Positions 37,950 through 51,717 are shown, numbered from the stretch's first letter. The stretch is 64,000 bases of DNA from Margaritifera margaritifera (GCA_029931535.1 JAQPZY010001621.1:1674001-1738000), one strand, 5' to 3'. A program made the numbers and translations. Notes: generated by a model not told the origin, from the sequence alone.

Positions 37950-39250
37950 CGAGAGTCGATCAAATCGTTCTATAACAAACGCTGCAAAGAAAAGGTTGCT
38001 TAACTGTTTAAAACAATTCCTTTCGACTTGATGAACTTCTCCCATCTTGTAACCGATGTCCTGAAGATGTGCAGAAACCCATCATGTGACAGCATTCTTA
38101 GCGATCCGGTGATTGCATCCCTTAGTTTTTCTCTGCTTTCCCCGTAACGAATTATTCAATTATGGAAAAAGCCAAAAGTCGCAAGGAGCTAAATCTTGGC
38201 TCTATTGTGGGTGATTTAGTGTTTCAACGCCAATGTGTGTGCGGGGATATCCTGGTGCAAAAGGAAGCCACCCCTCAGTAGGTTTGTACACTTTATTTGC
38301 GAATAGCCTCATGTAAATTATATCTGATTACTGTGGCATTGTATTATCCATTGACTGTGGTGTTCTCTGGCACCATGTGGTTCAAATACTCTGGCATAGT
38401 ATTATCCATTGACTGTGGTGTTCTCTGGTACCATCTGGTTCAAAATTATTCCTTGTATGTTGAAGAACATAATGCATATGACCTTTCCAGCAGATTTGGA
38501 AAGATATGCTTTTATACGCGATGGCGAGTTCGTGTGCTTCCATACCAGTGGCGTAGCAACCTCCTAAGTAACTTCCGCGGGGTGGGGGTGGGTGCAGGCC
38601 CAGAAGGGGCCCACAATTCCCATCAAACAAATTTTTTGGGGGGAGTGGCCTAAGAATTCAGTTTTGCGGGGGTGGGGTGGGTCAGAATTTCTTGCTACAC
38701 CACTGTTCCATACACTGTTTGCCTCTTACTCTTGGGTTCGAAGTAGTGTATCCAAGTTTCATCACATGTAGTGATCTTATTTAATAAATTTTAACCTTCT
38801 ACTTTGTACCAGTATAATAATTATATGCAGATCTTTACCCTTAAATCAATTTGTTCTTTATCAAGATATCCGGGCAACCATAAGGGCACAAACCATGTGC
38901 ATTCCTAATTCCTTAGTCAGATTTTTCTCTGCACTTTTGTATGAAATACCAAAATTGTGTGCTACTCCTCATACAGTAACACATCTCTCTTCCTTCACAT
39001 ATAATTCCAAAGAATCGACTTTTTCTTTTGAAGGAGATTTCATTGGCCTATCTTTTCTTATATCATTTTTGACAGTCTCCCTACCACCACTAAAACCTTC
39101 CATAAACAGCATCCAAGTCAGCTTTTATCTTTGTATAGGAGTTTCCTAATTTTTTATAAAATGTTATAATCGCTGTCTGTCCGAAAATGAACTCATCTGC
39201 CATTTTGCCACCGCTTCTACATGACGTAGAAAAGATGACGTCACTGTATT
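37950..39250 (-). mobile_element. Degenerate mariner transposase, minus strand
   Basis: Read from about 39240 down to 38010 on the minus strand. Pieces of a mariner transposase appear in order: a helix-turn-helix region near 38890-39080 (ELGMHMVCA), remnants of the catalytic core, HQDIPAHT and DLAPCDFWLFP near 38200-38280, and the C-terminus near 38020. Many stops and frameshifts interrupt it, and a MITE is inserted at 38546-38705. A duplication of about 62 bp lies at 38335-38450. Terminal repeats not resolved. Confidence 0.78.
38546..38705. mobile_element. hAT-type MITE, 160 bp, 8-bp target duplication
   Basis: Starts CAGTGGCGTAGCAA and ends ttgctacaccactg, flanked by perfect TTCCATAC at 38538-38545 and 38706-38713. 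It shares termini with the MITE at 4885. It sits inside the mariner remnant and is therefore younger. Confidence 0.9.
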
Positions 39251-41770
39251 TGCACATTAGTTACTCACTCACCTATAATTACTACTGTTTTTTGTAGTTC
39301 TTGCAGGTATAATTATTGCTATGGTCATTACTCGCCATACGAAAACAATGAAATATCCGGGATATAATCTGCGGTTACACCAATTTACATTAAATAACAG
39401 AAGACGATATGGCTCATCCCTTTGTAGGTCAAAACCGATTAAGTTGCAGCCTCAGCAGTCGAGTTGAAGCCAACTAGACGACACATCAGACATTTTCAAG
39501 ATGTAATTCCCGCAGAAATAGCTATGTAAACTTTTGTAATTTCAACGCTTTTTGTGTTTATTGTTTGTCTTGTCTCTGTCTTGTGTTTGCCTTTGAAAAA
39601 GACTCAGTGAGAGTCGAAAGCGCTTAGGCAAGTTGAAAACTAGTTTTGCACTGTTCGTTGTCAGTTTATTGCGTTTATCTTAATCAATCCCTGACACACA
39701 CACAATCCATATATATATAACCGAAAACCTTTCTGGGACCAAATTCAAAACTCAACTTTCGATTTTTGAGGTTTTCGGTTTGCTGAGGGTTTCACAAATG
39801 TGAAAAAGTATGTCTTTTTATAAGCGCTTATGTGATTTGAGAGAGGAAGAACGTAATTATGAGAGAACATCTGTGTATATGTGTGTAATAGTGCACAAAT
39901 TAAGAACGCTTTTCTTTAACATTGAACGAAAACTTACCTGAACAACGTCCGTTGCTTCCGAAAATTACATCCAAATACACGAATAAATACAGTTGTTCCA
40001 CATAGAAATACAGTCCTCGCCTCAAGAAACATTTAAGGAACGAACTACTTTTATAACTTTACTGTAAGTCCATTATAATTATGAGTGATAATCCATAATG
40101 TTTAAATATTCACACACTTTTATATACATATATATATACATAGACATACATATACACATGTACATATTTTGTTTGAATTAAAGTTTGGAGCTATAAATAT
40201 ATCGTTCTTATTTTAGTGGAGAGGTATTTCTGGTCTATGGGGGGAGGGGAGAAGAGAAGAACCCGTTGTTGAAAGGAAGACTACACACACAAAACAAATC
40301 CGATCTAGATGTACAATCTGGAGATTATATAGAATGCATCAAACATCAGGGGAACAGTTGAAACTCCAGTCAGCAAAATTACGTATTATAATTTCGCTAG
40401 AGGAAAGAAAACAATTGTATGAAACAAACTGAGAAAATATTTGATAGATGCATACTTCTAGGCGGATGTTGCTCTTCTGAACAATACACAGGCTTTATGA
40501 TATACATAAAAATAATTTTTTTTTCTAACATGAAAAAAGTCGAAATGAAAAAACATTTTGAAACACAGTACGAAAATAATAATATCAAAAGACACTAGAA
40601 GTCTGAAAAGAGCATACTATCTGATTTGGCTCTTTTGGTTTGATGATAAACCATATGTGAAGGAGAAAAATGGAGATTTCTCACTTTGCGGATTTATTTC
40701 CTACAAGTCGAAATAACACCGACGAAAGAACAGTTGTTATTAAAATATTGACTACATGAGTTTCATGACTTTACAAAATATAGCAAATGCCTATGCGATC
40801 AACATGGATAAAATCTATATCATTTTTGTATAGGTTCTATTTATGAAAAACTAAGCCCATATACCCATATTTGTTGGATAAGACTAGGAGACGTGTATTA
40901 TGTCATGACAGAATAAACACTTCCGCCACCATTTTGGGTGTTGTAAGGTAAACTTGAAATTTCAAGCTCTAAGGTTATCTGCTTTTTCATGCAACAGTAC
41001 AGTTCATCAAAATATCAAAGAACTGTTTATATGACGAAATAGCAATGTGTGAAGATGCCTCTCAGCCCAAATGTAATAGTCTGTAAAAAATACATAAAAG
41101 CTGTCTCCCTATGCATTATTAAATTTCTTGTCATTCAAGCGAAAAACCATTACTTTAAACGAACGACGCCCATTGACTTCACGCCAAGAAATGTTTTCTG
41201 AGCCCATAGCGCCGTGAATACAACAATAATATAGAGTTACTTGTAGAGATGAAGCGTCACATATTAGTTATTTAGATGACATTACGTTTATCTTCATACC
41301 AGTTATCAAAGTGGAAAGAAACAGACCAAGCACAAAGTCCACCCATGCATGTTTTCTATCTGTATTAGCTCAAATGTCTATTTTACTTGGTAGTTTCAAT
41401 ATACTCTCAGTATTCATTGTAATAATATACGTCTATGTTATCAGTATATAACACATGTAGAAGCTAACTAATATAGTCGAACACTTTCACTTTTTATGGA
41501 AGTTATCTTGAAACTTTACGTTATCAATATGAGCAAATGTCTTTAGGTCTATCAACAACATACCTTTCAGGTAATTCAAAGATACGGTTAGAGACAACTA
41601 TTATTTACAACTAAAAAGTACAGAATGTAAACCATATTTAAGGACTGAAAGTAATTTTGGAGCATTCATAAGGTGATGACATATCTCACGTGCAAATTCC
41701 ATGAATAGTGATTCCAGTTGCATTTGCAATATTCATGGTAAATTGCAAGTGAGCACTCTATTCATAAATA
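39251..41770. other. Intergenic sequence, no gene recognised
   Basis: An AT-rich spacer between ZP-B and ZP-C. An inverted repeat with arms aaccgaaaacct (39719 and 39770) spans about 60 bp. The stretch 39580-39690 looks like a retroelement 3' region but could not be assigned. No supported gene. Confidence 0.45.
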
Positions 41771-41777
41771 CTAAAAA

Positions 41778-42265
41778 ATGTATGTATGTATGTATGTATG
41801 TATGTATGTATGTATGTATGTATGTATGTATGTATGTATGTATGTATGTATGTATGTATGTATGTATGTATGTATGTATGTATGTATGTATGTATGTATG
41901 TATGTGTGTGTGTATGTATGTATGTGTGTATGTATGTATGTATGTATGTATGTATGTATGTATGTATGTATGTATGTATGTATGTATGTGTGTGTGTGTT
42001 TATGTATGTATGTATGTATGTATGTATGTATGTATGTATGTATGTATGTATGTATGTATGTATGTGTGTGTGTGTTTATGTATGTATGTATTTATGTATG
42101 TATGTATGTATGTATGTATGTATGTGTGTGTTTATGTATGTATGTATGTATGTATGTATGTATGTATGTATGTATGTGTGTGTATGTATGTATGTATGTA
42201 TCTATGTATGTATGTATGTATGTATGTATGTATGTATGTATGTATGTATGTATGTACGTATGTAC
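41778..42265. repeat. (TATG)n array of about 490 bp
   Basis: A long TATG array with periodic tgtgtgtgt and single-base variants. Frames open through it in three registers because the period is 4; none is a gene. Confidence 0.99.
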
Positions 42266-42837
42266 GTCTTTGGACATTATTCTCCTGATACATATTTGTT
42301 ATTCTAAAGAAGATTACAAATTAACAACATTCGAAGAGTATAAGAAGGATTCATTATTCATTTAAAATATTACTGAAAAAAAGGAAAAACACATAGGCTC
42401 AACATGGGTACTTAAATTTGAGAAAAATAGTTCTTACATCTCCCCAATAGATGTGCTCTCAATAAATCCGGTTTACAAAGTCCTCTCTCTTTCCAAATAT
42501 TCGTATACAAAGTTTTATCAATTAAAGAAATTAGTGTTTTAAAGATTTGTTCATGAGCTGCCTTTATCGGGTGTGACTGAACATAAAACAGCATGACTCT
42601 TTTATATTAAGATTTTTACCGAACCTGCTGAAATAAATGAACATATGAGCTTACTTTACGCTGATATCTGTTGGGAAAATATTTTCGTTATGCAGGAGAT
42701 ACAACAAACAACATAGATCTTGAAGATATAGTTTTCTTATGAAGACATCTTTAGTTTCGTGGTATTGCCAGTAAAGATCTGCGCCATCCAATCATTTTAA
42801 CCGATTACAACGGGATGTAAACTGTTTTAAAATCATG

Positions 42838-42974
42838 TACCGTCTATACTCGCGTATAAACCAATACCAACTGCAAACTGCATAGACCCAGATCTGCCAT
42901 CGCATAATGCGCCGGCAGACCAGGGGCTATGTTGTTTGCATTTGGACCCAATTTATACGCGAGTACAGATGGTA
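42838..42974. mobile_element. Tc1/mariner-like MITE, 137 bp
   Basis: Terminal 23 bp are inverted with 21 matches (taccgtctatactcgcg at the left, inverse of cgcgagtacagatggta at the right). TA at each end is consistent with a TA target. Non-coding, about 0.4 kb upstream of ZP-C. Confidence 0.8.
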
Positions 42975-43065
42975 AACATTGACCGGAATGTTACGGATGA
43001 CTGAAATCTCATAAGCCGTGCCTTTCAAACACTGGGAGACCCGAGTTTCCGGTTGAAAGATAAAA

Positions 43066-43126
43066 CAGCTATATATATTTTACTATATACTTTTCCCTGA
43101 CTGGTGACCAAGAGGATGTTCAAAAG
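43066..43126 (+). promoter_or_regulatory. Possible ZP-C promoter TATA and non-coding first exon
   Basis: A TATA-rich stretch (ctatatatattttac) at 43068-43090 is followed by a short segment ending caaaag at 43126, directly before the donor-like gtaact. The ZP-C coding start lies just after an acceptor at 43406, so a 5' UTR exon must exist upstream; this is the best candidate. Weak evidence only. Confidence 0.3.
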
Positions 43127-43416
43127 GTAACTTTTAATTTCTATAGCTATTCAACATCTCATTGTATTAAATGTACTTTTACTTTCATTAAACGGTTTTC
43201 TTTTTAATTATTTACTTTTCAGATATTTGTCCCATTTTCCTATATATTATTGATATGTGAAACTTGAACACCACAAGAAATGGCTGTTTTACAATTAAAT
43301 TTATAAAGGAGAAAATTGCTTTAAAACATATGCTTTTCTTTAGATAAGTAAATCTGGAGAGTACTGGTATGGCACAAATTATTTTCTTTGTTTTGAATAT
43401 TATTAGGCAATCAGCC

Positions 43417-46400
43417 ATGGAGCATACTGTCGTAGTCACGCTCCTTTTATTGGTGAGTATGCTTTCCTTCGCCTGGGAATGTTTGCTTCTTTACTTTGTA
43501 GATATTTAGATTATCGTCGTTCTCTTTAATGTTTACAAATGATAACGAAGAATACTGCTGATCAGAAACTAACAACAAATCTAAGGATTTCATTTAATCT
43601 TACACGATTTAAATTTTTTCTATGTGCATGGTGTAATGGACGGAAAGAACTTACTAATGGTTTTTACCTTTTCAGATACGAATGAAGTAAAATGTTCATT
43701 TTATACTGACCATACTAGCTCAAAGTTTATTTTATACTGACCATACTAGCTCGAAGTTTATTTTATACTGACCATACTAGCTCGAAGTTTATTTTATACT
43801 GACCATACTAGCTCGAAGTTTATTTTATACTGACCATACTAGCTCGAAGTTCCTAGAAATCATGAGTTGCTCTTAGGTCACTTTACATAACGTTTGGTAA
43901 TTATTAATATGGATATATTTTACTTTAAATAATGCTAAATATTTCGGATGATCATCGGAATATTTCTCTATTATAGATATAAAATCATTATAGTATAATG
44001 TTGAACGTTTTAGTGATACATTCAACATCTAATATAAAATTACAATGTACTGAGAATCTCTGAATAGAAGATGAAAATTCAAAGATACTTGAACTTGAAT
44101 GGAGTATGTTCTAGTTAAATGGAGTATGTTCTAGTTAAGAATCTCACCTTTGTCCCAAGCACTTTCTGTTTTAGAACTTATTTTTTAAGTTTGATCGTTG
44201 ATAAATCAAGTTTTAGAGAATTCAAATTGTCTTTAACTATTTGTGGAATGCATTCTACTCCGAGAGATTGTAATGAAGTATCTGACCTATTCAAGATATT
44301 TATAGAGACCTAAAATTCAACAATCAAGATAACAGGTAATTAATTGGATATAAATATTTTCGATGTGCTTATAAAATATAATTTTTGTCAACTACCAATT
44401 GCATTATTTAATACAACTGTTTTATTTTCAGAGCCTTGCTGCAGACCCATGCGTGTCACAGAAAGCCGGTATTGGCTGGAATCCTTTTTCCCTTCCATAC
44501 AGTTTTCCTCTTTGTGCACGTACATAGAATATTTAGAATAGCGAGGAGATGAAATTTTTACCGATAATCAAACATTAAAGTAATTATCAAATGCAGCTAG
44601 ATAACCGATTTTACCACGCAAAGCGTTCTATTTTTAAAACGATTTTGACATCCTTATGATAAAACTTCAATCCCAAGTTGTCAACTGGTGGCATTAGATT
44701 ACAAACATGTATTTTTGATTTGTATTTTACGAAATAATTGTTGACATAATCCACTTACTGTAGAATATTTACACAAAGGAATTTAAAATATGAATATTAA
44801 TATGTGTTTCCTTGCTAATCGTTATATTTTACACGGCATTGTACATCGTCGTTCAATCACGCGACTTCGTAACTGAAATCCATGGCTAATTTTGATATAA
44901 TTACGTAATATGTGCATATTGTGTAATGTACAGCTCATGCCATTATTTGTTTTCTTCTCGCCTACAGGTTACTGTCACTGTAGTAAGAATTCAGAGAGTG
45001 CTTTGTACACATTAAATGCTGTCGTCAAACGAAACGGCGAGACAATTGCAGACTTCTACGCTCTAGATTCAAATGGCAATAAAATAACAAGTGGTTGTAG
45101 TATGACTAACCCTTCCAGTACTAGTGATATAATGGCAACGCATACCGTTGACGTCAGAGGCAGCAGCGTCGTCTGGGGTAACAGATGTGGAGGTGAAAAG
45201 GTAAGATGACTTGTTGGAATACAAGATTCTCCAGAATGACAACAACGACGAAAACATCAAAGACTATGGCGACGATAAGAACAGTAATTAAAATAACAGG
45301 AACGAAAAAAAAGACAGTAACAAAAACAACAACAACAACGACGACGACGATGATAATGAGGATAATTCATAATGGTGGTGGTTTGTAATAAAGATACGGT
45401 TTTAAATGCTGAAACCGGAAATTAGTTTACTTTAAGCAATACTTATGTGCATGCGCATCCAGACAAATTTTCCCTCTATATACATTATTATTTCCGATTT
45501 ATTTCAAGGTGCCAGGCACTACAGATACATACAGATGGCGCTACAGAACTCATATGATTGCCAATTTCAACGAAAATGCTGACGTAATTTATGTGTGTAC
45601 TTGCAACTTCACCACTGCCATTGACTCCTTTCTGGCGACCCAGATATCCGTCGAGTAAGCGCTCAGCTTTCATTCTTAATATTTGCTTTTTCTTGATCCA
45701 TGTTTCACTATTGTTGCTTTTATTTGTTATTTTAACATTTCATTTTTACTTCTTTTTTTTCAGTGGAGCATTAAAACGTCTAATCTTAATCTATCTTCTG
45801 TTTCAGAAGTATCTTTGGTAAATGCGTTGTAGAATAATAGTATGAAAATTTACTTTGTGCAGTCGCTAATGCCGAAGTTAACTCTATTATTCTTTACTTC
45901 TACGCACAACCGGTTGTCATTTAACGGGGTAATTTTGTCATCGTTCAGAGTTTATAAACGGTTCTTTGGAGAGAAGTGTTATAAAAGGCGGTTCGTTGCT
46001 GGACATTATATCTTTTATCAAATTTTTTTAGTATTACTTTAATCTAATCCTGCCGATCTGGTCATATGTTATGGCTTTGCGGAGTGAAAACAAGCACTGC
46101 GTTCCGTTGCTTTCTTTCCCTTTTTATTATTTTCTTCTTCGTTCTTTCTCACTCCTTCTTTCTTGTAAACAGCACTGAAACTGAAATAAATGTGCAACTT
46201 AACGTGATGAGTTCGATCTTTTACAATTAGTGACAATCTGACGTACATGTTGGAGTTTTCTTTCTTTTGATTTGAAACAAATAAAACAACTCTCTGTGTG
46301 TATTTAATTCTTCCTATTTGACAAATATTATAATTTTTCCTGCAGTGACAGAATATCTGACACGAATGCCGCGGTTAACGACGATTCTATGTTCCTGGAT

Positions 46401-46680
46401 GCGTACAATGAGAACGGTGTTCGGATCACCTCAGCGGCCATTGGGCAAATGATCATGTTAAGAGTTACATACAATTTGCACTCCAGTTACTTTGGTAAAA
46501 GCGCGTTGCTTACACTCATTGTTATTATTATCGTTATTTGAACTTTAAATTACTAATATTTTCCACAAATTATTTCCATATGTATTCTTTCCAATTCATT
46601 CTTTATTCAACACTGTAATTGAAAAAACAGTGATTTGTTTTACATTTGAACATAGAACTTTTGCCGAAACACACACACAC

Positions 46681-46768
<88 letters not shown>

Positions 46769-47706
46769 AGCCAATGTTACATTTCTTATGGAGACTACAT
46801 TTTAGTTGACACGTGTTTAATTTGCTGTAACACATTTCCTTTTTTTTGACATGCACCACCATCACCAAGATTATCTTCAACTGATGAAATATTTAAGTGA
46901 AAATTTCTAAAAGTTTATACAATAGTTATCATCATTTACCATTGAACTCGTTGAATCATTATGATGAAGCAATATTTTCCCCTCCCAAAAAGTTATCTTT
47001 TAATTACACGTGTCCTCGTTGTATACACAGATGGTATTTCCTATCCATACGGCGTGTACGTGTTTAACGTGAGGGCTAGTGGCACCAGTGACTTCCAGAC
47101 TCAGTACACTGAAACCATCATTTCCTCTAGCGGGTAAACGTCTCTCTTTCTGTCTGTCTCTGTCTCTCTCATCATTACACGACAGAAATCAGATTCCACG
47201 ATGAGAACTTGCGTCTCATGAATAAAAATTAAGAGAGAAGAATTCTGCAAAGTCCGGTAGAAAGTTTCATGTTGGTATCCTTAAATTAAACGTTCACAAG
47301 CTTTTCTCAGAACGTCCTACTTATCAATTATATTGTAAATTATTGCTTTTTCATGTAATCATCTGTTTGTGACTCATAGACCGTTTTTAAATATAAGTTT
47401 TTCCCCAAATGACACACATTATCACTTATGGATAACCTAGTCACTATGGTTTAGGCAAAAGCACTTACGTTTTCCCATGATTCTTGACCAGTGTGGAAAA
47501 GGTCATCTGTTCGTTTGATATCTTCAGTTATTATCTTTGGTACCATATTTTGTGCTGTAAATTCATAGGTATATCTCTTACAAAAGTAGCATTAATGACA
47601 ATGACATCTTTTATTGGACCTTTCAATTCTTGGTTTCAAGCATTCGCGAAATACACGAAAATTATAGTTACAAACAAAAGCGAATGCGCGGTTCTTACTT
47701 TCACAC

Positions 47707-47772
<66 letters not shown>

Positions 47773-48313
47773 TGACATACATATTTATAACGAAACAGTT
47801 TCCAAATGTTTCGAGCTAAACAAGCTCTTTGTCAGGGGAAGAAACAATTTACATCCATAAAACAAACACTAAACGCAAAAGCCAAGAATAATTCTTGACT
47901 CCTACATTTTTCAATGACAGGGAAATAAACAAACAAAGGATAAACAATAGGAGAAAGAAAGAAGACAAAATTAAAAAACGGTCCACGGGTAAACTACATA
48001 TTTATGTCATGCTGCCATCAGCCCAACAAAGTTGTGTAGAAAGATTTCAAAGAAGTTTTTATCGTGTTATCGTGCCTAACACGCAAGGACCAACGTGTTT
48101 TGACCTAATTCCAGGCTGGTAACAAAGGACTGATACCATGCGCGGCGAAAAATCAACGCCATCATCAAAACGTGCAAAAGAAATGATATCACGGTAAAGT
48201 TCTGCATGGAGGTACTATGGAAGTATGTAAAGAACATGGTAAAAAGGGATAATGGACAAGAGTTCAAATAATAATAATAATAATAATGATGATGATGTAG
48301 ATGATAATAATAG

Positions 48314-48407
<94 letters not shown>

Positions 48408-48960
48408 TTCCTTCTTTTCATTAGATGCCCAACACCCAATGCGGATCTTGCACCAACCACTGGTTTTGTAAAAACTTCTTCCTCAATCACTCAGTTCATT
48501 ACCAAAACAGGCAAACTGGAAGTCGCAACATTCACCGGAAGGGAGGGGGTCCTGTACTTCCGTGCTAATACTGGATTCTGCTCTGGAACCCGAAGCCCTC
48601 CATCTGATCCGAGATGCGAAAATGTAAGTCACAGATACTATGATTATTCTTACAATTACATTTTGAAAAATAACAACAACAACAACATCAATAATAATAA
48701 TAATAATAATAATCATCATCATCAGCAGCAGCAGCAGCAGAAGAAGAAGAACTGGTACTTACACCCGGTTTGTAGTCTCTGCCTCTGAGACAAGCTGTAA
48801 ATCTTATACATGTATGAATCTTCTACAGGAATATCCTTGTAATCCACTTTGTCAGTAAACGGGTGGATTCTGACAAAAAACCCATCTACCAATATATCTA
48901 TGTGCTCTTACTATCAAATCTGTATACAGACGAAGCATATATCTATCTATCTATCTATCC

Positions 48961-49032
<72 letters not shown>

Positions 49033-51351
49033 GTCTGTCTATTGTTTTGTGTCCCTTTACTGCCTATATGTCATCCTTCTACCGTGTTGTCTTACTGAAA
49101 TAAACTTGTCGAGTTGATCAATATTTAATCCACGTTTCATGAGATGACTTGCATTTTTTCTGTTTTGTTAAGAGAGTTATGAAATTATCTTTGTAAATAT
49201 AATTATTAACAATACATCAAGCATTCTTTACAGACGATGTCTGTTTTGACAGTATTGTACGAGCTCAGCCAGTGGAAGAAGAAGACGACAGGTCGAAGCA
49301 AGTAACACAACGCTGTATCTGAAATTGAATGTTGATTACCCACGAAACGACGCAGGTACTATATCTCAAGTATGTTGTTCGGAAAAAAAAAAAAAAAAAA
49401 GACTTGCACACGCACACAAAAGAATTACAAAACACGTTTTAAATACTTCTAACTTCTTTTCTACCAAAAGAGCAAGAATAATTTATAAAATAAAAAATAA
49501 AAACATATGTATTAATTCGTCATTTAAAAATGATCTGAACCTCTGTATTAAACTTTTAAATAACTCTGTTAGAAACGTGTCATTCATGACTTAAACTCGG
49601 TTGTTAAAGATTCATAATTGTCATCGTTGGTACAAAATAGCTTCAGTCACATATACATGTACTTCAAATTCAAACTGTATTGGCACTATATGCTGTACCA
49701 CAAAAAAACAACAACAAACAAACAAACAAATAATTAAATATGATCAGGTAAATAAAAAACAACAATTGTAACAACAAAAAAAGCAAGCAACCAACCAACC
49801 AACCAGCCAAAGAAACAAACTTATATTTATTTGGCAAAGTAATAATACTGTAACACGCACATGGGTTCCTCTACCGAGCGAATCAAACACCTGCGTGAGG
49901 TCGGGCTGGAAGTCCCTTGTTTTCCCCTATTTCCAAGGACTTCCCGACAACATTCGTTGTCAACTGGAAGTTCTCATAACGCGCAAAGACTATGATAGCT
50001 ACAATTTTTCTCTAATCAATGAATAAATGACCACAATATCACAACTACAACTTCACATTTGCATGACTTTTCCTTGCTAGCATGCCGTGGCATCAAGCAC
50101 AATTCAAACACGCAATGCAGGGAACTATAAAAATACTAAAACTGCATCAATAGAATCTTGTCTCTATTTATTTTAGGTACAGATAGGATAAGCTCTCAAA
50201 ATAATTCTTTTACTAAAGTTTTACTTTTCATTATTAAGCAATTATGGACGACCAAACGCGTATATTTCTCTATTGAACCTTCACCATTTCTAGACTGGTT
50301 CACATTTGTTTTTATGCCTGTCTGATCATATCTCAAACTACGAAACCAGTCCATGCCACCGCAAAGTCTCTTAAAAACTCTAAGTCTGTTCCTAAAAATT
50401 GGCTAATTACTCGGGCTGGGAAATATTTTCCCAACACCGACTTCCCATAATCAAACAACTAATCACTAAAATCTAACGAACCTATCAATGGAGACCTAAA
50501 TACAAATGGAACATACCCAAATTTATTACAATACAATAACACCACTGTTTTTTTTAAGGAAAATGCACGGTTATTTGTTTATTCTGAGATTCATGAAATG
50601 TCCCGAAAATGATAATAAAGTCTTGTAAGCGTTTCAATGTAAACTCTTCAAACTAGTCAGTAACAAACAATGTTTGCTTAATCCGTCTAGATATTTCTCA
50701 GATTGATTTACAAGCAGTTCAAAGTATGTAGTGTTTTTTTTCTCCATCTTAATTCTTCTTTAATTGATCAAAATAAGAAGTGGATTATCAGATACTACAA
50801 TTTAGACGTGCTTCCCCAACATTATTTAGTGTTCAGTGATGTATTAACATTATTTAGTGTTCAGTGATGTACTAACATTATTTAGTGTTCAGTGATGTAC
50901 TAACATTATTTAGTGTTCAGTGATGTATTAACATTATTTAGTGTTCAGTGATGTACTAACATTATTTAGTGTTCAGTGATGTATTAACATTATTTAGTGT
51001 TCGGTGATGTACCAGCATTATTTAGTGTTTAGTGATGTACTAACATTATTGCCATCATTATTGGTAACGATGTATATCTGTACCGTTCATTTATTCTTAG
51101 CCATTTGAAAAATCACACCTACAACTAAACTTTATTTGACTTTTTTTTCTAATTGTTCACCAGGAAGCAGTGATTCGTTGGAAACCATGCAGATTGTTCT
51201 GATTGCTATACTGGTGGTGTTGTCCATTGCGTTGGTGTTCATCGTAGGCTGCATATTCATGGCTATACGACGCAGAAGAGAGAGGAACGAAAAGCAGAGG
51301 CTGCATCCACAGTCCTACGGCATTGATAGTCGCGTGTCACAAAAAGCCTAA
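43417..51351 (+). CDS. ZP-C: zona pellucida domain type I membrane protein, 9 coding exons, 397 aa
   Basis: Exons: 43417-43452, 44432-44468, 44968-45200, 45509-45654, 46346-46494, 47031-47133, 48425-48623, 49253-49355, 51164-51351; the total is 1194 nt. Signal peptide is residues 1-16 (VVVTLLLL). ZP-N has Cys27/29, 68, 98 and 132/134, two more cysteines than its paralogues. ZP-C has Cys236, 287, 299 and 303; the positions of ZP-A Cys200 and Cys267 are Val and Ala. GRRRRRQ at 309-315 is a furin-type site, followed by an EHP-like strand (TTLYLKLNV). The transmembrane helix is at about 345-370, with a basic tail. Exon 8 must start at 49253; an upstream acceptor at 49233 gives stops. N-glycosylation sequons include NFT and NTT. 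A splice acceptor ends at 43406, ten bases before ATG. Confidence 0.9.
43690..43855. repeat. 31-bp tandem repeat, about 5 units
   Basis: Unit contains ttatactgaccatactagct, in ZP-C intron 1. Confidence 0.95.
46666..46766. repeat. (AC)n(TA)n microsatellite
   Basis: A short AC run and a TA run of about 85 bp in ZP-C intron 5. Confidence 0.97.
47708..47770. repeat. (TA)n microsatellite
   Basis: TA run in ZP-C intron 6, at the 5' side of an unassigned repeat-like block. Confidence 0.98.
47775..48240. other. Unassigned repeat-like block in ZP-C intron 6
   Basis: Contains aacgaaacagtttccaaatg and gagctaaacaagctctttgtc next to a TA run. A weak frame (47895-48122) has LHIYVMLPSAQQSCVERF. The style resembles the end of a retroelement, but no domain was recognised. 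Confidence 0.3.
48316..48404. repeat. (TA)n microsatellite
   Basis: TA run ending 20 bp before ZP-C exon 7, effectively replacing the normal polypyrimidine region except for a short ttccttctttt tract. Confidence 0.97.
48939..49040. repeat. (CTAT)n microsatellite
   Basis: CTAT run in ZP-C intron 7. Confidence 0.97.
49859..50530. mobile_element. Probable solo LTR (672 bp), different family, target duplication ATAC
   Basis: Starts TGTAACACG and ends TTTATTACA, giving inverted TGTAA/TTACA, with ATAC at 49855-49858 and 50531-50534. A TATA-like ctataaaaatac lies about 270 bp in, suggesting sense orientation. The sequence does not resemble the TGTTA...TAACA family beyond the ends. In ZP-C intron 8. 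Confidence 0.55.
50815..51045. repeat. 28-bp tandem repeat, about 8 units
   Basis: Unit contains attatttagtgttcagtgat; it ends about 120 bp before the last ZP-C exon. Confidence 0.96.
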
Positions 51352-51683
51352 ATTGTTTATGAACCAATCCTGACATTTGATCCATTATGTCAACTTGCTT
51401 GCATGAATTAAGTCCAATAGTTCGCACAAAACCGTGCGTTTCCATCGACAATTAAGAGGTTATTGCATTTGCCAGTGGACCATACCTAGTGAATGAAATT
51501 ACATTTTATGTTCATGTTAGCCAGGAAAAAAGTCATAATCATTTGCCTATTTATAAAATGACCCCAAAATAGTTCAACACTTTAAAGAAAATGAATTCCG
51601 TAACAATATTTATTATACATTTTGTCCCTGTAAGCTGGTTTCGTACACCAATATATATCTTAATCCTTATTATTGTTGTTGTT

Positions 51684-51717
<34 letters not shown>

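Noticed and set aside
39297..39467. Possible orphan last exon: an acceptor-like tttttgtag followed by a short hydrophobic stretch and basic tail
   Set aside because: The hydrophobic part is too short for a membrane helix, there is no similarity to the ZP last exons, and the sequence runs into retroelement-like DNA. No other exons of such a gene were found between 37 and 43 kb.
41701..42365. Three overlapping frames of 173-195 codons, Met-Tyr-Val-Cys repeats
   Set aside because: Pure (TATG)n translation in all registers; no signal of a gene.
48252..48788. 178-codon frame as an independent gene
   Set aside because: It is (AAT)n and (TA)n read through into ZP-C exon 7 and then into a Asn/His/Gln simple-sequence run past the exon 7 donor.
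49234..49355. Alternative start of ZP-C exon 8 after the acceptor ending at 49233
   Set aside because: It gives stop codons in every usable phase; starting at 49253 keeps frame, the conserved cysteine and the polybasic site.
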